A stretch of DNA of 64,000 nucleotides from a bacterium HR15 (GTDB lineage Bacteria > Armatimonadota > Fimbriimonadia > Fimbriimonadales > GBS-DC). Positions within the stretch are counted from its first letter, which is position 1. Every line of letters begins with the position of its first letter. Below, piece after piece: positions 9,620 to 19,107 of the stretch. Position numbers and translations under genes: made by a program. The notes beneath the pieces were generated by a model. That model was not told where the DNA came from. It saw nothing but the letters and a program-made list of their open reading frames with translations, and ran no database searches. The stretch is from assembly GCA_002898555.1 (NCBI GenBank), contig BEHR01000016.1:1-64000 (forward strand), given 5' to 3'.

Positions 9620-10279
9620 CTAAAGACAACCCAAGCCAAAGTTGAACAGTACGATCAGCAGATCCGCGTCGTCCACAGTCCCATCGCAGGTCACATCACC
9701 GCGACCCGGCTTGAACTGGGCAGGGTCATTATAGTCATATACGAAGCCAAAGTTGAAAAGCACCTCCAACAGGTCCGCATCCTCCACACAACAATCGCCG
9801 AAATCTTCCAATCCCGCATTGTGCGGGTCGTCCGGATAGGGAGCGACATCCCCATCGCCCCAACGAACGCCGTTCGCACAGTGCGTGTCGCTACATACAT
9901 CGAACCCTGAGCATTCAACCTCAAGCGGCATTTGTGCATACCCAATCTCCGCGGTGGCGCCTGACCTATTCACCGTAAGCAGCTCCAGCGAAATCGCCAA
10001 ATCCGCGGAGCATACCTGTCCCTGAGTGAATTGAGGTGGGACGAATCTATCACATGGGGTACTTGGTTGCCCAAGGCGTTTAAATCTGAAAACCGGCAGA
10101 AAAACGGAGCCATCTGAACAATCACTGCCCAGATGGCGATTGCCATCGTCTGCGGTCACCATGTAGTTGTCGCTGGCTGCGCCGATGAAGAACTTATCTC
10201 CAGTGTCCCAGCAGTCTGGTGCACTGCCTGAAGGAGAACCATATACCAGTGTGGTCAGAATGCAGACAAAGCTTTGCAA
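9620..10279 (-). pseudogene. truncated dockerin-tail paralogue
   Basis: About 219 codons that align with the last 210 residues of the protein at 5603-7549 (DCWDTGDKFFIGAASDNYMV against ACWDYGNKYLLARIGGDYLV, then the shared double EF-hand tail). It has no signal peptide, ribosome-binding site or propeller body; its upstream side runs directly into an unrelated RHS fragment on the other strand. This is best read as the 3' remnant of a gene whose front was lost. It could still serve as a donor for gene conversion of the intact copy. Confidence 0.75.
9626..9891 (-). repeat. 266-bp near-identical dockerin-tail duplication, copy 2
   Basis: Second copy of the segment at 5606-5871, same orientation, three mismatches. 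Confidence 0.85.
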
Positions 10280-10289
10280 AGCGCCCCTG

Positions 10290-10552
10290 CGATGGGTTCA
10301 GGGTTATCCTTCCCATCGAGATGAGGATGGTGCAAGATGAGATGGCGAAACCGCTCCTGTCGGAGTATAATAGTTCTGGTGATGGGTTGTACCCGCGTGG
10401 TGGTGCTTGGCAGCACAGGAACCTGCGTGGGGATTTGGCAGGGATTAACGCCTCCAGCGCGAATGTGCCGGTAGCGGATGCGTTTGGGGATGTGGTGAAC
10501 GGGATGCGTCAGGTGTATGACTGGAACGGGGCGTGGTTGTATCGGAACGAGT
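10290..10552 (+). pseudogene. RHS-repeat core fragment
   Basis: Open frame reading GGAWQHRNLRGDLAGINASS, DAFGDVVNG and RQVYDWNGAWLYRNE. This matches the layout of the RHS-repeat-associated core (His/Gly-Asp-rich segment, DAFG, then YDWNGAWLYRNE as seen in Armatimonadota RHS proteins). The typical continuation into RWYDPxxGRF is missing because the frame runs into the end of carB, and the N-terminal part is missing at the junction with the dockerin remnant. It is a roughly 90-codon relic of a protein normally over a thousand residues long. Confidence 0.6.
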
Positions 10553-10553
10553 C

Positions 10554-13500
10554 TCATCCAGAGGCGCCGATGGGAGCCACCTCGAACTGTTTTGCCTCCA
10601 TCGCCTGCAGTAACGCCCAGGCGGTGTCCAGCGTGGTCAGGCACGGGATTCCATGCTCCACCGCGGCGCGCCGAATCAGCAAGCCCTGCTGCTCCGCCTT
10701 GCGTTCAGGACTGGGTGTGTTAATAAGCAGCTGCACCCGCTTGTGCAGGATATAGTCCAGCAGGTCGGGACTACCCTGTCCGATTTTGGGCACAATTTGC
10801 ACGGGGAGACCCGCTTTTTTCAAGGCGCGCGCGGTGCCGTGTGTGGCGTAGAGTTTGAACCCACGCTCATGGAACGCCCGCGCCAACGCCACGCCTTCCA
10901 CCTTGTCCTTATCCGCTAAGGTGAACAACACATTCCCCTTGCGAGGGATACGGATGCCCGCGGCGACCATCGCTTTGTACAGCGCGGCGGCATAGTTGCG
11001 GTCGATGCCCATCACCTCGCCCGTGGAGCGCATCTCGGGTCCCAGCGCGACCTCTACCTGCCGCAGCTTCAGGCTGGAGAACACGGGCGCTTTGACTGCA
11101 ATATGGGGTAATGCCTTGCTGGGTGTGGTCTCGCTGCAAGGAGGGAGGGGATGCCCAACCTGTACCGCGATAGCCAGCTTGACCATTGGCACGCCTGTAA
11201 TCTTGGAAAGGTAGGGCACGGTGCGACTGGCTCGGGGGTTCGCTTCAATCACATAGACGCACCCATCGTTGATGACGAACTGCACATTCATCAGTCCGCA
11301 CACGCGCAATGCACGCGCCAGTCGACGCGCGTAGTCGATGATTTGTGCCTGTTCCGATTCGGTCAGCGTCTGCGGGGGTACGACCGTCATGCTGTCGCCT
11401 GAATGCACGCCTGCCCGTTCGATATGCTCCATGATGGCGGGGATTAGGACATGCTTGCCATCACTAATCAGGTCTACTTCTGCCTCCGTGCCTTCGATAT
11501 ACTTGTCCACCAGCACAGGCGCGTCGGGGAAAGCCCGTATTGCTGATTGCCAGTAGGTGGTCAGCTCAGCATCGGAGCGCACAATCTCCATCGCGCGTCC
11601 ACCCAGCACATAGGAAGGGCGCACCAGCACGGGATAGCCGACCGTGTGTGCTGTTTCCAGTGCCTCTTGAAGGGTCAGTACGGCGCGTCCGGGCGGGCGC
11701 GGAATGTCCAGCGCCTTCAGCAGCGCGTCGAACTGCTCCCGATCCTCCGCGATATCGATCGATTCGGGGGGCGTGCCCAACATCGCTACACCGAACGCCC
11801 GAAGCGACTTGACCAGATTAATCGCCGTCTGACCACCGAACTGCACGAGGACGGGGATGTCCAAAACACTCCTTTCCTCTCCCTCTGGGAGAGCCGATGC
11901 TTCATATTCCAACACATTCAGCACATCTTCCAGCGTGACGGGGTCGAAGTAGAGGGCGTCGGAGATGTCAAAGTCAGTGGAGACGGTTTCGGGGTTGTTG
12001 TTCAGGATGATAGCGTAATAGCCCATCTCGCGCAGGGTCTTAACGGCGTGTACTGCGGAGTAGTCGAACTCGATGCCCTGCCCGATTCGGATGGGGCCTG
12101 AACCCAGCACCAGTGCTTTACGGGGATGCGCTGAGGCGGGGCGGTCATGCTCGCCGTGGTAGGTACTGTAGAAGTAGGGCGTTTGCGCTTCAAACTCACC
12201 CGCGCAGGTGTCCACCATTTTGAAAGCGGGCAAAATGCCCAACGCCTTGCGCCCTGCACGCACTTGCGCCTCGGTTAACCCCGTGATTTGCGCCAGAAAC
12301 TTGTCGGGAAACTGCCACTCTTTCGCGCGACGCAGAAGAGCAAGTGAGGAGGCTTTTGTCGCCTGTTTCAGCTCGCCCATCACCCCCCTCTCCCATTGCG
12401 TAGGAGCGGAGCTGGAGGTGTGGGTATCTGTACCTGCAAGCAGTGCCCGTAGTTCCCCACTGCACGCGATGAGTTCCTGCTCCAGCTCCACAAGATTTCT
12501 GATCTTATTCAAAAACCATGGGTCAATCTGGCTTAGCCCGTGCACTTCTTCCACCAGCCAGCCGCGGCGGAACGCCTCGGCGATGTAGAAGAGGCGCAGG
12601 TCGTTGGGCGTGGCAAGAAGCGTTTCCAGCTCCATCGGACTGAGGTGCATGGCGGGCGGATAGCGCAGGTCGCTGACCCCTATTTCCAGCCCGCGCACCG
12701 CCTTCATCAGTGCACCTTCAAAGGTGCGGTCAATCGCCATGACTTCGCCCGTCGCCTTCATCTGTGTGCCCAGCGCGCGGTCGCCCGTCGGAAACTTATC
12801 GAACGGGAAGCGTGGGATCTTGACCACGCAATAGTCCAGCGCGGGCTCGAATGCGGCGGAAGTGCCTGTGATGGGGTTACGGATTTCATCCAGGCGCAGT
12901 CCAATCGCGATTTTGGCGGCGATGCGGGCGATAGGATAGCCCGTCGCCTTCGATGCCAGTGCGCTGGAGCGACTCACGCGCGGGTTCACTTCAATCACAT
13001 AGTAGTCGCTGCCGTGTGGGTTCAGTGCCAGCTGCACATTACAGCCACCTTGAATGCCCAACGCCCGAATAATGCGCAGCGAGGCGGTGCGCAAGAGTTG
13101 ATACTCAAAATCGCTGAGCGTCTGCGAGGGCGCGACCACTATCGAATCGCCTGTATGCACGCCCATCGGGTCGATATTCTCCATATTGCACACCACAATC
13201 GCGTTGTCTGCGCCGTCGCGCATCACCTCGTACTCAATTTCTTTCCAGCCGAGCAAGGAGCGTTCCACCAGGACCTGGTGGCGCATGGAGAGTTCCAGCC
13301 CGCGTGCACCGATGTCCAGAAGTTCATCAGGGTTGTGTGCGATGCCGCCGCCTGTGCCGCCGAGCGTGTAGGCGGGTCGCACGATGCAGGGGTAGGGCAC
13401 CCGCTCCGCAACACGCCGCAGTTCGCCTATGCTCTCCACGATCCACGATTCGGGCACAGGCTCCCCAATCTGGCGCATCAGTTCGCGGAACCGCTCGCGG

Positions 13501-13883
13501 TCCTCAGCCGCTTGAATGGCGGTCAGGGGTGTGCCAAGCAGGCGCACGCCATATTTGTCCAGAATGCCGCGCACCGCCAGCTCGGTAGCGAGGTTCAACC
13601 CCGTTTGCCCGCCCAGAGTGGGTAATAACCCGTCCGGTCGCTCCTGGGCAATGACCCGCTCCGCAAACTCCACAGTGAGAGGTTCGATGTACACGCGGTC
13701 AGCCGTTTCGGGGTCGGTCATAATCGTGGCGGGATTGGAATTCATCAGCACCACTTCCAGCCCTTCCTCGCGCAGTGAGCGGCACGCTTGCGAGCCAGAA
13801 TAGTCGAATTCTGCCGCTTGCCCAATCACGATTGGGCCCGAGCCAATCACCAGCACCTTCCGTAGCGACTTATCGATAGGCAT
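10554..13883 (-). CDS. carB: carbamoyl-phosphate synthase large subunit
   Basis: About 1109 residues, the normal length for CarB. It makes carbamoyl phosphate from bicarbonate, ammonia (from CarA) and two ATP, for pyrimidines and arginine. Two homologous ATP-grasp halves are visible: the first begins [20 protein letters not shown], the second [20 protein letters not shown] at about 630. A C-terminal MGS-type allosteric domain ([26 protein letters not shown]) completes it. The start at 13883 follows GGGAGGAAACAA. It is convergent with the RHS relic and divergent from the TolC gene; no carA or pyr gene is adjacent. Confidence 0.97.
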   Translation of the reverse strand: MPIDKSLRKVLVIGSGPIVIGQAAEFDYSGSQACRSLREEGLEVVLMNSNPATIMTDPETADRVYIEPLTVEFAERVIAQERPDGLLPTLGGQTGLNLATELAVRGILDKYGVRLLGTPLTAIQAAEDRERFRELMRQIGEPVPESWIVESIGELRRVAERVPYPCIVRPAYTLGGTGGGIAHNPDELLDIGARGLELSMRHQVLVERSLLGWKEIEYEVMRDGADNAIVVCNMENIDPMGVHTGDSIVVAPSQTLSDFEYQLLRTASLRIIRALGIQGGCNVQLALNPHGSDYYVIEVNPRVSRSSALASKATGYPIARIAAKIAIGLRLDEIRNPITGTSAAFEPALDYCVVKIPRFPFDKFPTGDRALGTQMKATGEVMAIDRTFEGALMKAVRGLEIGVSDLRYPPAMHLSPMELETLLATPNDLRLFYIAEAFRRGWLVEEVHGLSQIDPWFLNKIRNLVELEQELIACSGELRALLAGTDTHTSSSAPTQWERGVMGELKQATKASSLALLRRAKEWQFPDKFLAQITGLTEAQVRAGRKALGILPAFKMVDTCAGEFEAQTPYFYSTYHGEHDRPASAHPRKALVLGSGPIRIGQGIEFDYSAVHAVKTLREMGYYAIILNNNPETVSTDFDISDALYFDPVTLEDVLNVLEYEASALPEGEERSVLDIPVLVQFGGQTAINLVKSLRAFGVAMLGTPPESIDIAEDREQFDALLKALDIPRPPGRAVLTLQEALETAHTVGYPVLVRPSYVLGGRAMEIVRSDAELTTYWQSAIRAFPDAPVLVDKYIEGTEAEVDLISDGKHVLIPAIMEHIERAGVHSGDSMTVVPPQTLTESEQAQIIDYARRLARALRVCGLMNVQFVINDGCVYVIEANPRASRTVPYLSKITGVPMVKLAIAVQVGHPLPPCSETTPSKALPHIAVKAPVFSSLKLRQVEVALGPEMRSTGEVMGIDRNYAAALYKAMVAAGIRIPRKGNVLFTLADKDKVEGVALARAFHERGFKLYATHGTARALKKAGLPVQIVPKIGQGSPDLLDYILHKRVQLLINTPSPERKAEQQGLLIRRAAVEHGIPCLTTLDTAWALLQAMEAKQFEVAPIGASG

Positions 13884-14005
13884 TTGTTTCCTCCCTTGTC
13901 GCCTCACTGGACGGACTTAAAGGGATGTAAAGCATAGTATACCCGCCCACGCGCTTCGGGTGATGGCGAACAGGAGAGGCCTCGCCATCGTCGAAAAATG
14001 CCTCT

Positions 14006-15289
14006 ATGCGTGGAACAAGAGCCGCTGGTGGGTTTTTCGTCGGGATCGTGGGCATCTGCCTCCTCGCCAATGCGCAGCAGCCGTTGACACTTCGAGATGC
14101 GCTGCGTCGTGCTTTGCAGTCTAATGGCGAGATTCAATCGGCGTTGGCAGAGCGACGCGCAGCGGAGGCGCGCCTGATGGCAACCCGTGCCGATCTGTTC
14201 CCCAGCATAGAGTGGAGTAGCAGCTCCACGCGCACGCGCCTTGAGCAGGGCGGTGCCACAGCGGAGACCACGACGCGCCAGCAAGCCTTCCTGTTCGACT
14301 GGCTGCTGTTTGACGCAGGTCAGCGTGAGAATCGCATTCGGCAGGCGTCGCGCTCGCACGAACTGGCGCGCCAGTCTGCCCGCACCACTATTCGCTCACT
14401 GCTGTTTCAAACAGCAAACGCTTACTATGAGGTATTGCGTCGTCAGGAACTGCTGCGCGTTGCAGATGAATCGGTGCAGCGGGCGCAAACACTGCTCGAT
14501 GTGGCGAAAACGCAAGCGGAGGTGGGTGCGGCCCCCGCGAAGGATGTGCTGCAGGCGGAAGCCGACTTGGCGAATGCGCGCGTGCAGCAGATTCAGGCAC
14601 GGAACGCCCTGCGCTTGGCGGAGACCGACCTCAAGCGGCTCATCGGCTGGGACACGGCGCAGCCCTTGCCTCCATTGCAGCGCGTTGAATCGGCGCCGGA
14701 GTTCACTCAACCACCCACGCTGGACGAACTCTGGCAGCGTGCCCGCCAACAGCACCCCGAACTGCGCACCGCCCAGTTGAGGGTGCAAGTGGCTCAGCTT
14801 GGCGTCGAAATTGCCCGCATCAACACCATCAGCCGCATCCAGATTAGCCTGAACGGCTTTCTGGAGTATGATCCCGATCGGCGCACGCAAGGACAGCTGC
14901 GTTTTCTCATTAGCTCGCCCCTTTTTGACGGTGGGCTGGTACGGGCAAACCTGCGCGAGGCGGAAGCCGAGTATCAAAGCGCACGCTTTCGCCTGCAACA
15001 ACTGGAGCGCGATCTGTATGCCGAAGTCGAGAGCGCACTGCTCACACGCCTCGAAACGGCAGAGCGGCTTAGCGCAGCCCAGGCGGCGCTCGCGGCTGCC
15101 CAACGCAACTACGATGCCGCGCGCAATGCCCTGCGCGAGGGCGCAGGCACGATTGTGGAAGTGCTTACCGCTCAGCTCGCACTGGTCACTGCCGAAACGA
15201 ACTTGGTACAGGCAGTTTACGACTCGTATATTGCCGAGCTGCGCCTCAAACTCGCTACGGGCGACCCGCTTCCCGAGGAACCTACCTAA
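14006..15289 (+). CDS. TolC-family outer membrane protein
   Basis: 427 residues with a signal peptide (GGFFVGIVGICLLANA). The mature protein has the two-fold repeated coiled-coil layout of OEP/TolC proteins: LTLRDALRRALQSNGEIQSA at the start, a long helix with PAKDVLQAEADLANARVQQI, and a second half with SPLFDGGLVRANLREAEAEY and GAGTIVEVLTAQLALVTAE. TolC trimers form the exit duct of tripartite efflux or type I secretion, so this is evidence for an outer membrane. No membrane-fusion protein or inner-membrane pump is adjacent. An 8-bp inverted repeat (13962-13969 / 13982-13989) lies upstream. Confidence 0.9.
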   Translation: MRGTRAAGGFFVGIVGICLLANAQQPLTLRDALRRALQSNGEIQSALAERRAAEARLMATRADLFPSIEWSSSSTRTRLEQGGATAETTTRQQAFLFDWLLFDAGQRENRIRQASRSHELARQSARTTIRSLLFQTANAYYEVLRRQELLRVADESVQRAQTLLDVAKTQAEVGAAPAKDVLQAEADLANARVQQIQARNALRLAETDLKRLIGWDTAQPLPPLQRVESAPEFTQPPTLDELWQRARQQHPELRTAQLRVQVAQLGVEIARINTISRIQISLNGFLEYDPDRRTQGQLRFLISSPLFDGGLVRANLREAEAEYQSARFRLQQLERDLYAEVESALLTRLETAERLSAAQAALAAAQRNYDAARNALREGAGTIVEVLTAQLALVTAETNLVQAVYDSYIAELRLKLATGDPLPEEPT

Positions 15290-15410
15290 ACAAGTCTATC
15301 GATATCGGGCACCGTTAGAGGTGGAGGTGCTCCATAAGCACGATACCCTAACAGGTGGCGAGCTGATGCCCGGTTTTACCGTGCGCGTCGAGGAATTGTT
15401 TGAGGAGTGA
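15288..15410 (+). pseudogene. Uma2-family (DUF820) nuclease, 3' remnant
   Basis: Forty codons directly after the TolC stop read VYRYRAPLEVEVL, HDTLTGGELMPGF and end VEELFEE. This is the characteristic C-terminal signature of Uma2/DUF820 PD-(D/E)XK-like proteins (…DTLxGGxxLPGFxxxVxxLF). The catalytic part, about 150 residues, is absent, so this is a relic. Confidence 0.6.
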
Positions 15411-15430
15411 CCTGCGCTCACGACTGTTCG

Positions 15431-15780
15431 TCAGCGCTGCCAACGCTGTAGTAAAGGGTGCTGACCTGTTGCACCCAAGTAAGCTCCCATGGCTGCGTTA
15501 ACAAGTGTAAGGAGCAGCCCAATTGTGCACAGGGCTATCCCGGCGATCGCCATTCCACGCTGTGAGGATTGGAGTCCGCGTATGCCCAGTATCATCCCAG
15601 CAACTGCTACAGGCGCCCCACAGATAGGAAGGCACCACGCGATGAGTGATACAATCCCCACACCAGCGCAGCAATTGCCTCTTTTCTGCCAGCCTCTCCC
15701 ACTGCCGTTATCACCTCAACTGAGGGATTCAAGGACTGCCCACTCTCTCCTGCAAATGGCGTAGGAATCGCTGACTGCAT
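15431..15780 (-). pseudogene. DUF4190-type two-helix membrane protein, frameshifted
   Basis: Two overlapping frames together make a small membrane protein. The first (ATG at 15780) reads MQSAIPTPFAG… to KEAIAALVWG; the second continues GIVSLIAWCLPICGAP, GMILGIRGL, GMAIAGIALCTIGLLLTLV, the usual DUF4190 helix-loop-helix with internal (R)GxAIAGIxL. They join at the GGGG run at 15655-15658: adding one G restores a single 117-codon frame. This may be a true frameshift mutation, a sequencing error in a homopolymer, or a slippage site. Read alone, the second frame could start at GTG 15661 with a poor ribosome-binding site. Function unknown. Confidence 0.5.
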
Positions 15781-15784
15781 GGTG

Positions 15785-15790
15785 TACAAT
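15785..15790 (+). promoter_or_regulatory. -10 element TACAAT for HTH gene
   Basis: TACAAT ends 10 bases before the ATG at 15801, predicting a leader of only a few bases. No convincing -35 is visible. Confidence 0.4.
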
Positions 15791-15800
15791 AAACCCCAGC

Positions 15801-16697
15801 ATGAGCCGCTTGAGTCTGAGCGACTGGTATCGCTATCTGGAAAGCCAGTTTGTGGAGGGGGAGCGCAAAGCGCGCGAGGAGCCTCCCCCATCTCCAGCCG
15901 CGTCTACTGAATCGGAGCCAACCAGTAGCGAGCCAGAGGTGAGTGGCGAGGCGCAGATCGCGGATGGGATGACTGAAACGAGTCAGGGCGAAGCCCGAGT
16001 GTCTCCACACCTTGCCGAAGAAGCCTATGCGGTCATTTCCATTCGCGTGCCCCATTTCCTCGCCTTTGTGCCTTTGCTGCGCGAAGAGCTGGGTCTGCCT
16101 CCTACAGCTGTACCCCGCCACACCCTGGAGGACGAGCCTCTCAACGAGCCGAGCAAAAGGGTGGACGAGGCTTCTGCCGAGCCGAAAACAGCGGTGCCGG
16201 AGTCTGTACCGACAAACAGGGAACAGGCCACCAGCGAGCCCGCTGCTCGCCTGCGCAAGCATCGCCCGAAAAGGACTCCTGACCCCGAACAGCTGATCCC
16301 TCCCGAGATGGACGAGATGTGGGCAAAGTTGCCTCGCTATTTACGCTATTTGGTAGAGTGGTCGGACGATGCCGTGACGGATAAGTACTATCCTACGCGC
16401 GGGCGCGAGAGTCGTGAGGAACTGATTGCTCGCCTGACGGATCCTGTGCTGACTCTGGAGGAGGTCGCCCGGTTGCTGGGTGTCTGTCCTGCGACGGTGC
16501 GTCGCTATACCAATCGGGGCTGGCTGCGCCACTTCCGCACAGAGGGCAATCAGCGCCGCTTCCGCCTGTCCGATATCGTGGCGTTTTTGGAGGAACAAAT
16601 TCATCGCGTGCCCCAAAGCCCTCGGAGCAGTCGCAACGAGCGTGCCCGTCAAGGACGAAGCAAACGCTCACAAGGCTTATCCCGCACGATTGAGTGA
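15801..16697 (+). CDS. MerR/excisionase-type helix-turn-helix protein
   Basis: 298 residues. The only recognisable domain is at about 217-263: LTLEEVARLLGVCPATVRRY followed by a basic wing and FRLSDIVAFLEEQI, the winged HTH of MerR/BldC/excisionase proteins that bind DNA. The first 170 residues are low-complexity and acidic (rich in E, S, P), probably disordered, and end in a basic patch LRKHRPKRTP. A role as transcription factor or architectural DNA-binding protein is inferred. It is followed after 9 bp by the glycosyltransferase gene, so the two are probably co-transcribed. Confidence 0.7.
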   Translation: MSRLSLSDWYRYLESQFVEGERKAREEPPPSPAASTESEPTSSEPEVSGEAQIADGMTETSQGEARVSPHLAEEAYAVISIRVPHFLAFVPLLREELGLPPTAVPRHTLEDEPLNEPSKRVDEASAEPKTAVPESVPTNREQATSEPAARLRKHRPKRTPDPEQLIPPEMDEMWAKLPRYLRYLVEWSDDAVTDKYYPTRGRESREELIARLTDPVLTLEEVARLLGVCPATVRRYTNRGWLRHFRTEGNQRRFRLSDIVAFLEEQIHRVPQSPRSSRNERARQGRSKRSQGLSRTIE

Positions 16698-16706
16698 GGA
16701 GCTGCA

Positions 16707-17855
16707 GTGAAGATTGCACTGTTCTCGGAGAGCTACTTGCCCTATCTGAACGGGGTCAGCATCTCCATTCGCATCCTGCAAGAGGAGCTGACACGGCGTG
16801 GGCATGAGGTATGGGTGTATGCGCCCCGCTTCCGCGACTATTGCGATGCACTGCCTACCATCCGCCGTTTTCCTGCCTTCTATACGCCTTTCGAACCCGA
16901 TTATCCCATCGGCTGGCTCTGGGCGCCGCGACTGTGGCGCGAATGGCGACAGCAAGGGTTCGATATCGTGCATACGCACACCCCCTTTTTTGTCGGGATG
17001 GCAGGCGCGAGCTGGGCACGACGCACCCGAACACCCCTCGTCAGCACCTTCCACACGCTCTACGAGGAATATTTGCACTATGTACCCCGCGTTGTCCCGA
17101 AGGGACTGGTGCGGCGTGTGTTGCGTTGGCACCTGCGTCGCTACTATGACAGTGTAGATGCTATCATGACCCCTTCTGAGACGGGAGCCACTGTGTTGCG
17201 TCGCTATGGGATTCGCAAACCCATTACACCGATTCGTAACCCCGTGCTGCCCTTTCCCGATTTAACAAAGGAGCAGGCGCGCGCGGCGTTAGGTATTCCC
17301 CAAGATACCTGGATGCTGCTCTATGTGGGGCGCATGGCACCCGAAAAGAATGTGCATGTGCTGCTACAGGCAATGCCCCATGTGAAACGCGGCTGTCCTA
17401 ATGCCCATCTTTGGTTAGTGGGTCCGGGTCCATCGTTGGAAGCGCTGCAGGCACAAGCAGCCGCGCTTAATGTACAAGACGATGTGCATTTCACGGGACC
17501 CGTGCCGCGTGAGCAGGTCTCGCTCTATATGCTGGCAGCAGATTTGTTCACTTTCCCATCCGTGACAGAGTCGCAGGGGTTGGTGCTGGATGAGGCCCAG
17601 GCAGCGGGGCTACCTTGCATCGTGGCAAACGGTGGAGGCGCGCCCGAAGCGGTGAACTACGGCGCCAGCGGGCTGATTGTCGAGCCAACCCCCGAAGCGT
17701 TCGTGGAAGCAATCCTCTATCTCACGCGCCATCCAGAGGCACGCGAACGCTTGCGCCAAGCAGGTCTGCAGAAGCGCGAAACCCTCTCCGTCCCTGCTGT
17801 CGTGGATAGGATCCTCCAAGTCTACCAGAAAGCCTCTGCTTGCGCAGCAAGGTGA
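16707..17855 (+). CDS. glycosyltransferase family 4
   Basis: 382 residues, GT-B fold. The N-terminal domain begins MKIALFSESYLPYLNGVS with the glycine-containing loop typical of GT4, then HTHTPFFVG. The C-terminal nucleotide-sugar domain shows LLYVGRMAPEKNVHVLLQA and FPSVTESQGLVLDEAQAAG, containing the EX7E-type motif. It most resembles enzymes that glycosylate diacylglycerol or phosphatidyl-inositol; the actual sugar and acceptor cannot be read. It starts at GTG 16707 after GAGGAGCTGCA. It is predicted cytoplasmic or membrane-peripheral. Confidence 0.9.
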   Translation: MKIALFSESYLPYLNGVSISIRILQEELTRRGHEVWVYAPRFRDYCDALPTIRRFPAFYTPFEPDYPIGWLWAPRLWREWRQQGFDIVHTHTPFFVGMAGASWARRTRTPLVSTFHTLYEEYLHYVPRVVPKGLVRRVLRWHLRRYYDSVDAIMTPSETGATVLRRYGIRKPITPIRNPVLPFPDLTKEQARAALGIPQDTWMLLYVGRMAPEKNVHVLLQAMPHVKRGCPNAHLWLVGPGPSLEALQAQAAALNVQDDVHFTGPVPREQVSLYMLAADLFTFPSVTESQGLVLDEAQAAGLPCIVANGGGAPEAVNYGASGLIVEPTPEAFVEAILYLTRHPEARERLRQAGLQKRETLSVPAVVDRILQVYQKASACAAR

Positions 17856-17873
17856 ACCTAACACTGCACAGGC

Positions 17874-18986
17874 CTATGACGACGGCTGCTGGACGACTTG
17901 TTGAAGCGCTTGCTCGAAGGCTTCGATATCGACAGCACTCGCAGCCACTGCGCTCAGCGCCTCCAGCTGCTCCAACGACTGAACTTGCTGCAGCGCTTGC
18001 TGAACTCGGCGCGGCACCTTGCCAAAACGCGCGCGCAGTACAGTCAAAATCATGCGTAGGGCGCCTTGCTGCAGTCCTTGCTGCAGTCCTTGCTGCAGTC
18101 CTTGCTGCAGCCCTTGCTGCAGCCCTTGCTGCAGTCCTTGCTGCAATCCTTGCTGCAATCCTTGCTGCAGCCCTTGCTGCAGCCCTTTTTCCATGCCTTC
18201 CTGCAGCCCTTGGCGCGCACCGCGTTCCAGTGCAAACCGCTCCAAGTTCGTAAGCCGCTTCAACCGACGCTCTCGTGCAACCGTACGCACGATCTCCTCC
18301 ACTTGCTCTTCTAACTCTCTCGGCAGCGCCATCAGATAATCCACCACCCTGTATAGATTTGCTACTGCATCCGCAGTATACCCTCGACGCCCCAGCTTCC
18401 GTATCAATCGAACCTTCTCCTCAAACAGGAGCTGCACATTCCCACGCGCCTTCAGCGCACGCAAATGTGCCAGCACCACCAGGGCAAAGGGGTTCGAATG
18501 CGTCTCCAGCATCTGCTCGTCAAAATCGAGCAGTTTCACAGTAGGAAAACGGAAAGTGAGTTCGCAGCCCGCTAAGGAGCGCTGAAACACATCGGGACGC
18601 CACTGTGGGTCAGCATCGGCTAAAATAGCCAGGCTGACCAGCTCGGGGTAATGGAGGGTATCGAGGATGCGATAGTGGTAGATGAACATGCGCAGAGGAA
18701 ACTGCGGATCAGGTTGAGCTTGGATTTCGATGTGGAGATACACAAAGCGTTCGCTGCCATCCCGGAAACGGACACGCACTAACACATCGACAAAGCGCTT
18801 TTTCGCAGCGGGTTCGGGACGAATCTTGCGCAATTCGGTGTTCAAGAAGATGGGCTTATAGGTCCAGTCGATGAGGCTGTGAAGCTGAGGGAAGAGCAAC
18901 TGGAGGCACTGTTCGAGGAACACCTCCACAGCAAGCTTCCACGCACTGTCGAAGTCCACTCTGGCTTTTGCTTTGCGCATGGGCAT
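17874..18986 (-). CDS. Rpn/DUF4351-family nuclease-like protein with LQQG tandem repeat
   Basis: 370 residues. The N-terminal 120 residues match the Rpn/YhgA-like PD-(D/E)XK group: FVDVLVRVRF then FVYLHIEIQAQ (the D…ExQ core) and FPLRMFIYHYRILD. Members promote recombination or act as putative transposases. A helical middle region leads to ARQGLQEGMEKG and then ten copies of LQQG at about 268-307, encoded by perfect 12-bp units, before a short helical tail. Gly-Gln-rich heptad-like stretches are common in this family, but ten pure repeats are unusual. It is convergent with the GT4 gene and may be selfish or mobile-associated. Confidence 0.75.
   Translation of the reverse strand: MPMRKAKARVDFDSAWKLAVEVFLEQCLQLLFPQLHSLIDWTYKPIFLNTELRKIRPEPAAKKRFVDVLVRVRFRDGSERFVYLHIEIQAQPDPQFPLRMFIYHYRILDTLHYPELVSLAILADADPQWRPDVFQRSLAGCELTFRFPTVKLLDFDEQMLETHSNPFALVVLAHLRALKARGNVQLLFEEKVRLIRKLGRRGYTADAVANLYRVVDYLMALPRELEEQVEEIVRTVARERRLKRLTNLERFALERGARQGLQEGMEKGLQQGLQQGLQQGLQQGLQQGLQQGLQQGLQQGLQQGLQQGALRMILTVLRARFGKVPRRVQQALQQVQSLEQLEALSAVAASAVDIEAFEQALQQVVQQPSS
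18065..18184 (-). repeat. ten 12-bp tandem repeats inside Rpn-like gene
   Basis: Units of CTTGCTGCAGTC/CTTGCTGCAGCC, ten in a row, each encoding LQQG on the minus strand. Variation is confined to the third codon positions, as expected for recent expansion followed by slight drift. Confidence 0.9.
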
Positions 18987-19047
18987 CCTTTTCTGCTTTG
19001 TTCACGAGAACCCTGCTGCCTGCTTTGTGAAAAAAAGCACAACCCCC

Positions 19048-19077
19048 TTGACGCGGCTGTCATCGGGTGGGTATAAT
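19048..19077 (+). promoter_or_regulatory. sigma-70 promoter of the atp operon
   Basis: TTGACG (19048-19053), an 18-base spacer and a consensus TATAAT (19072-19077), 30 bases before the GTG of atpB, with AAGGAGG between. It is the best promoter in the window. Confidence 0.75.
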
Positions 19078-19107
19078 AGGAAAAGTAAGGAGGCGAGCAG
19101 GTAAATC

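Noticed and set aside
12540-13625. Long open frame of 361 codons on the plus strand inside carB
   Set aside because: Antisense shadow of a highly conserved gene in GC-rich DNA; the peptide is of biased composition and matches no family.
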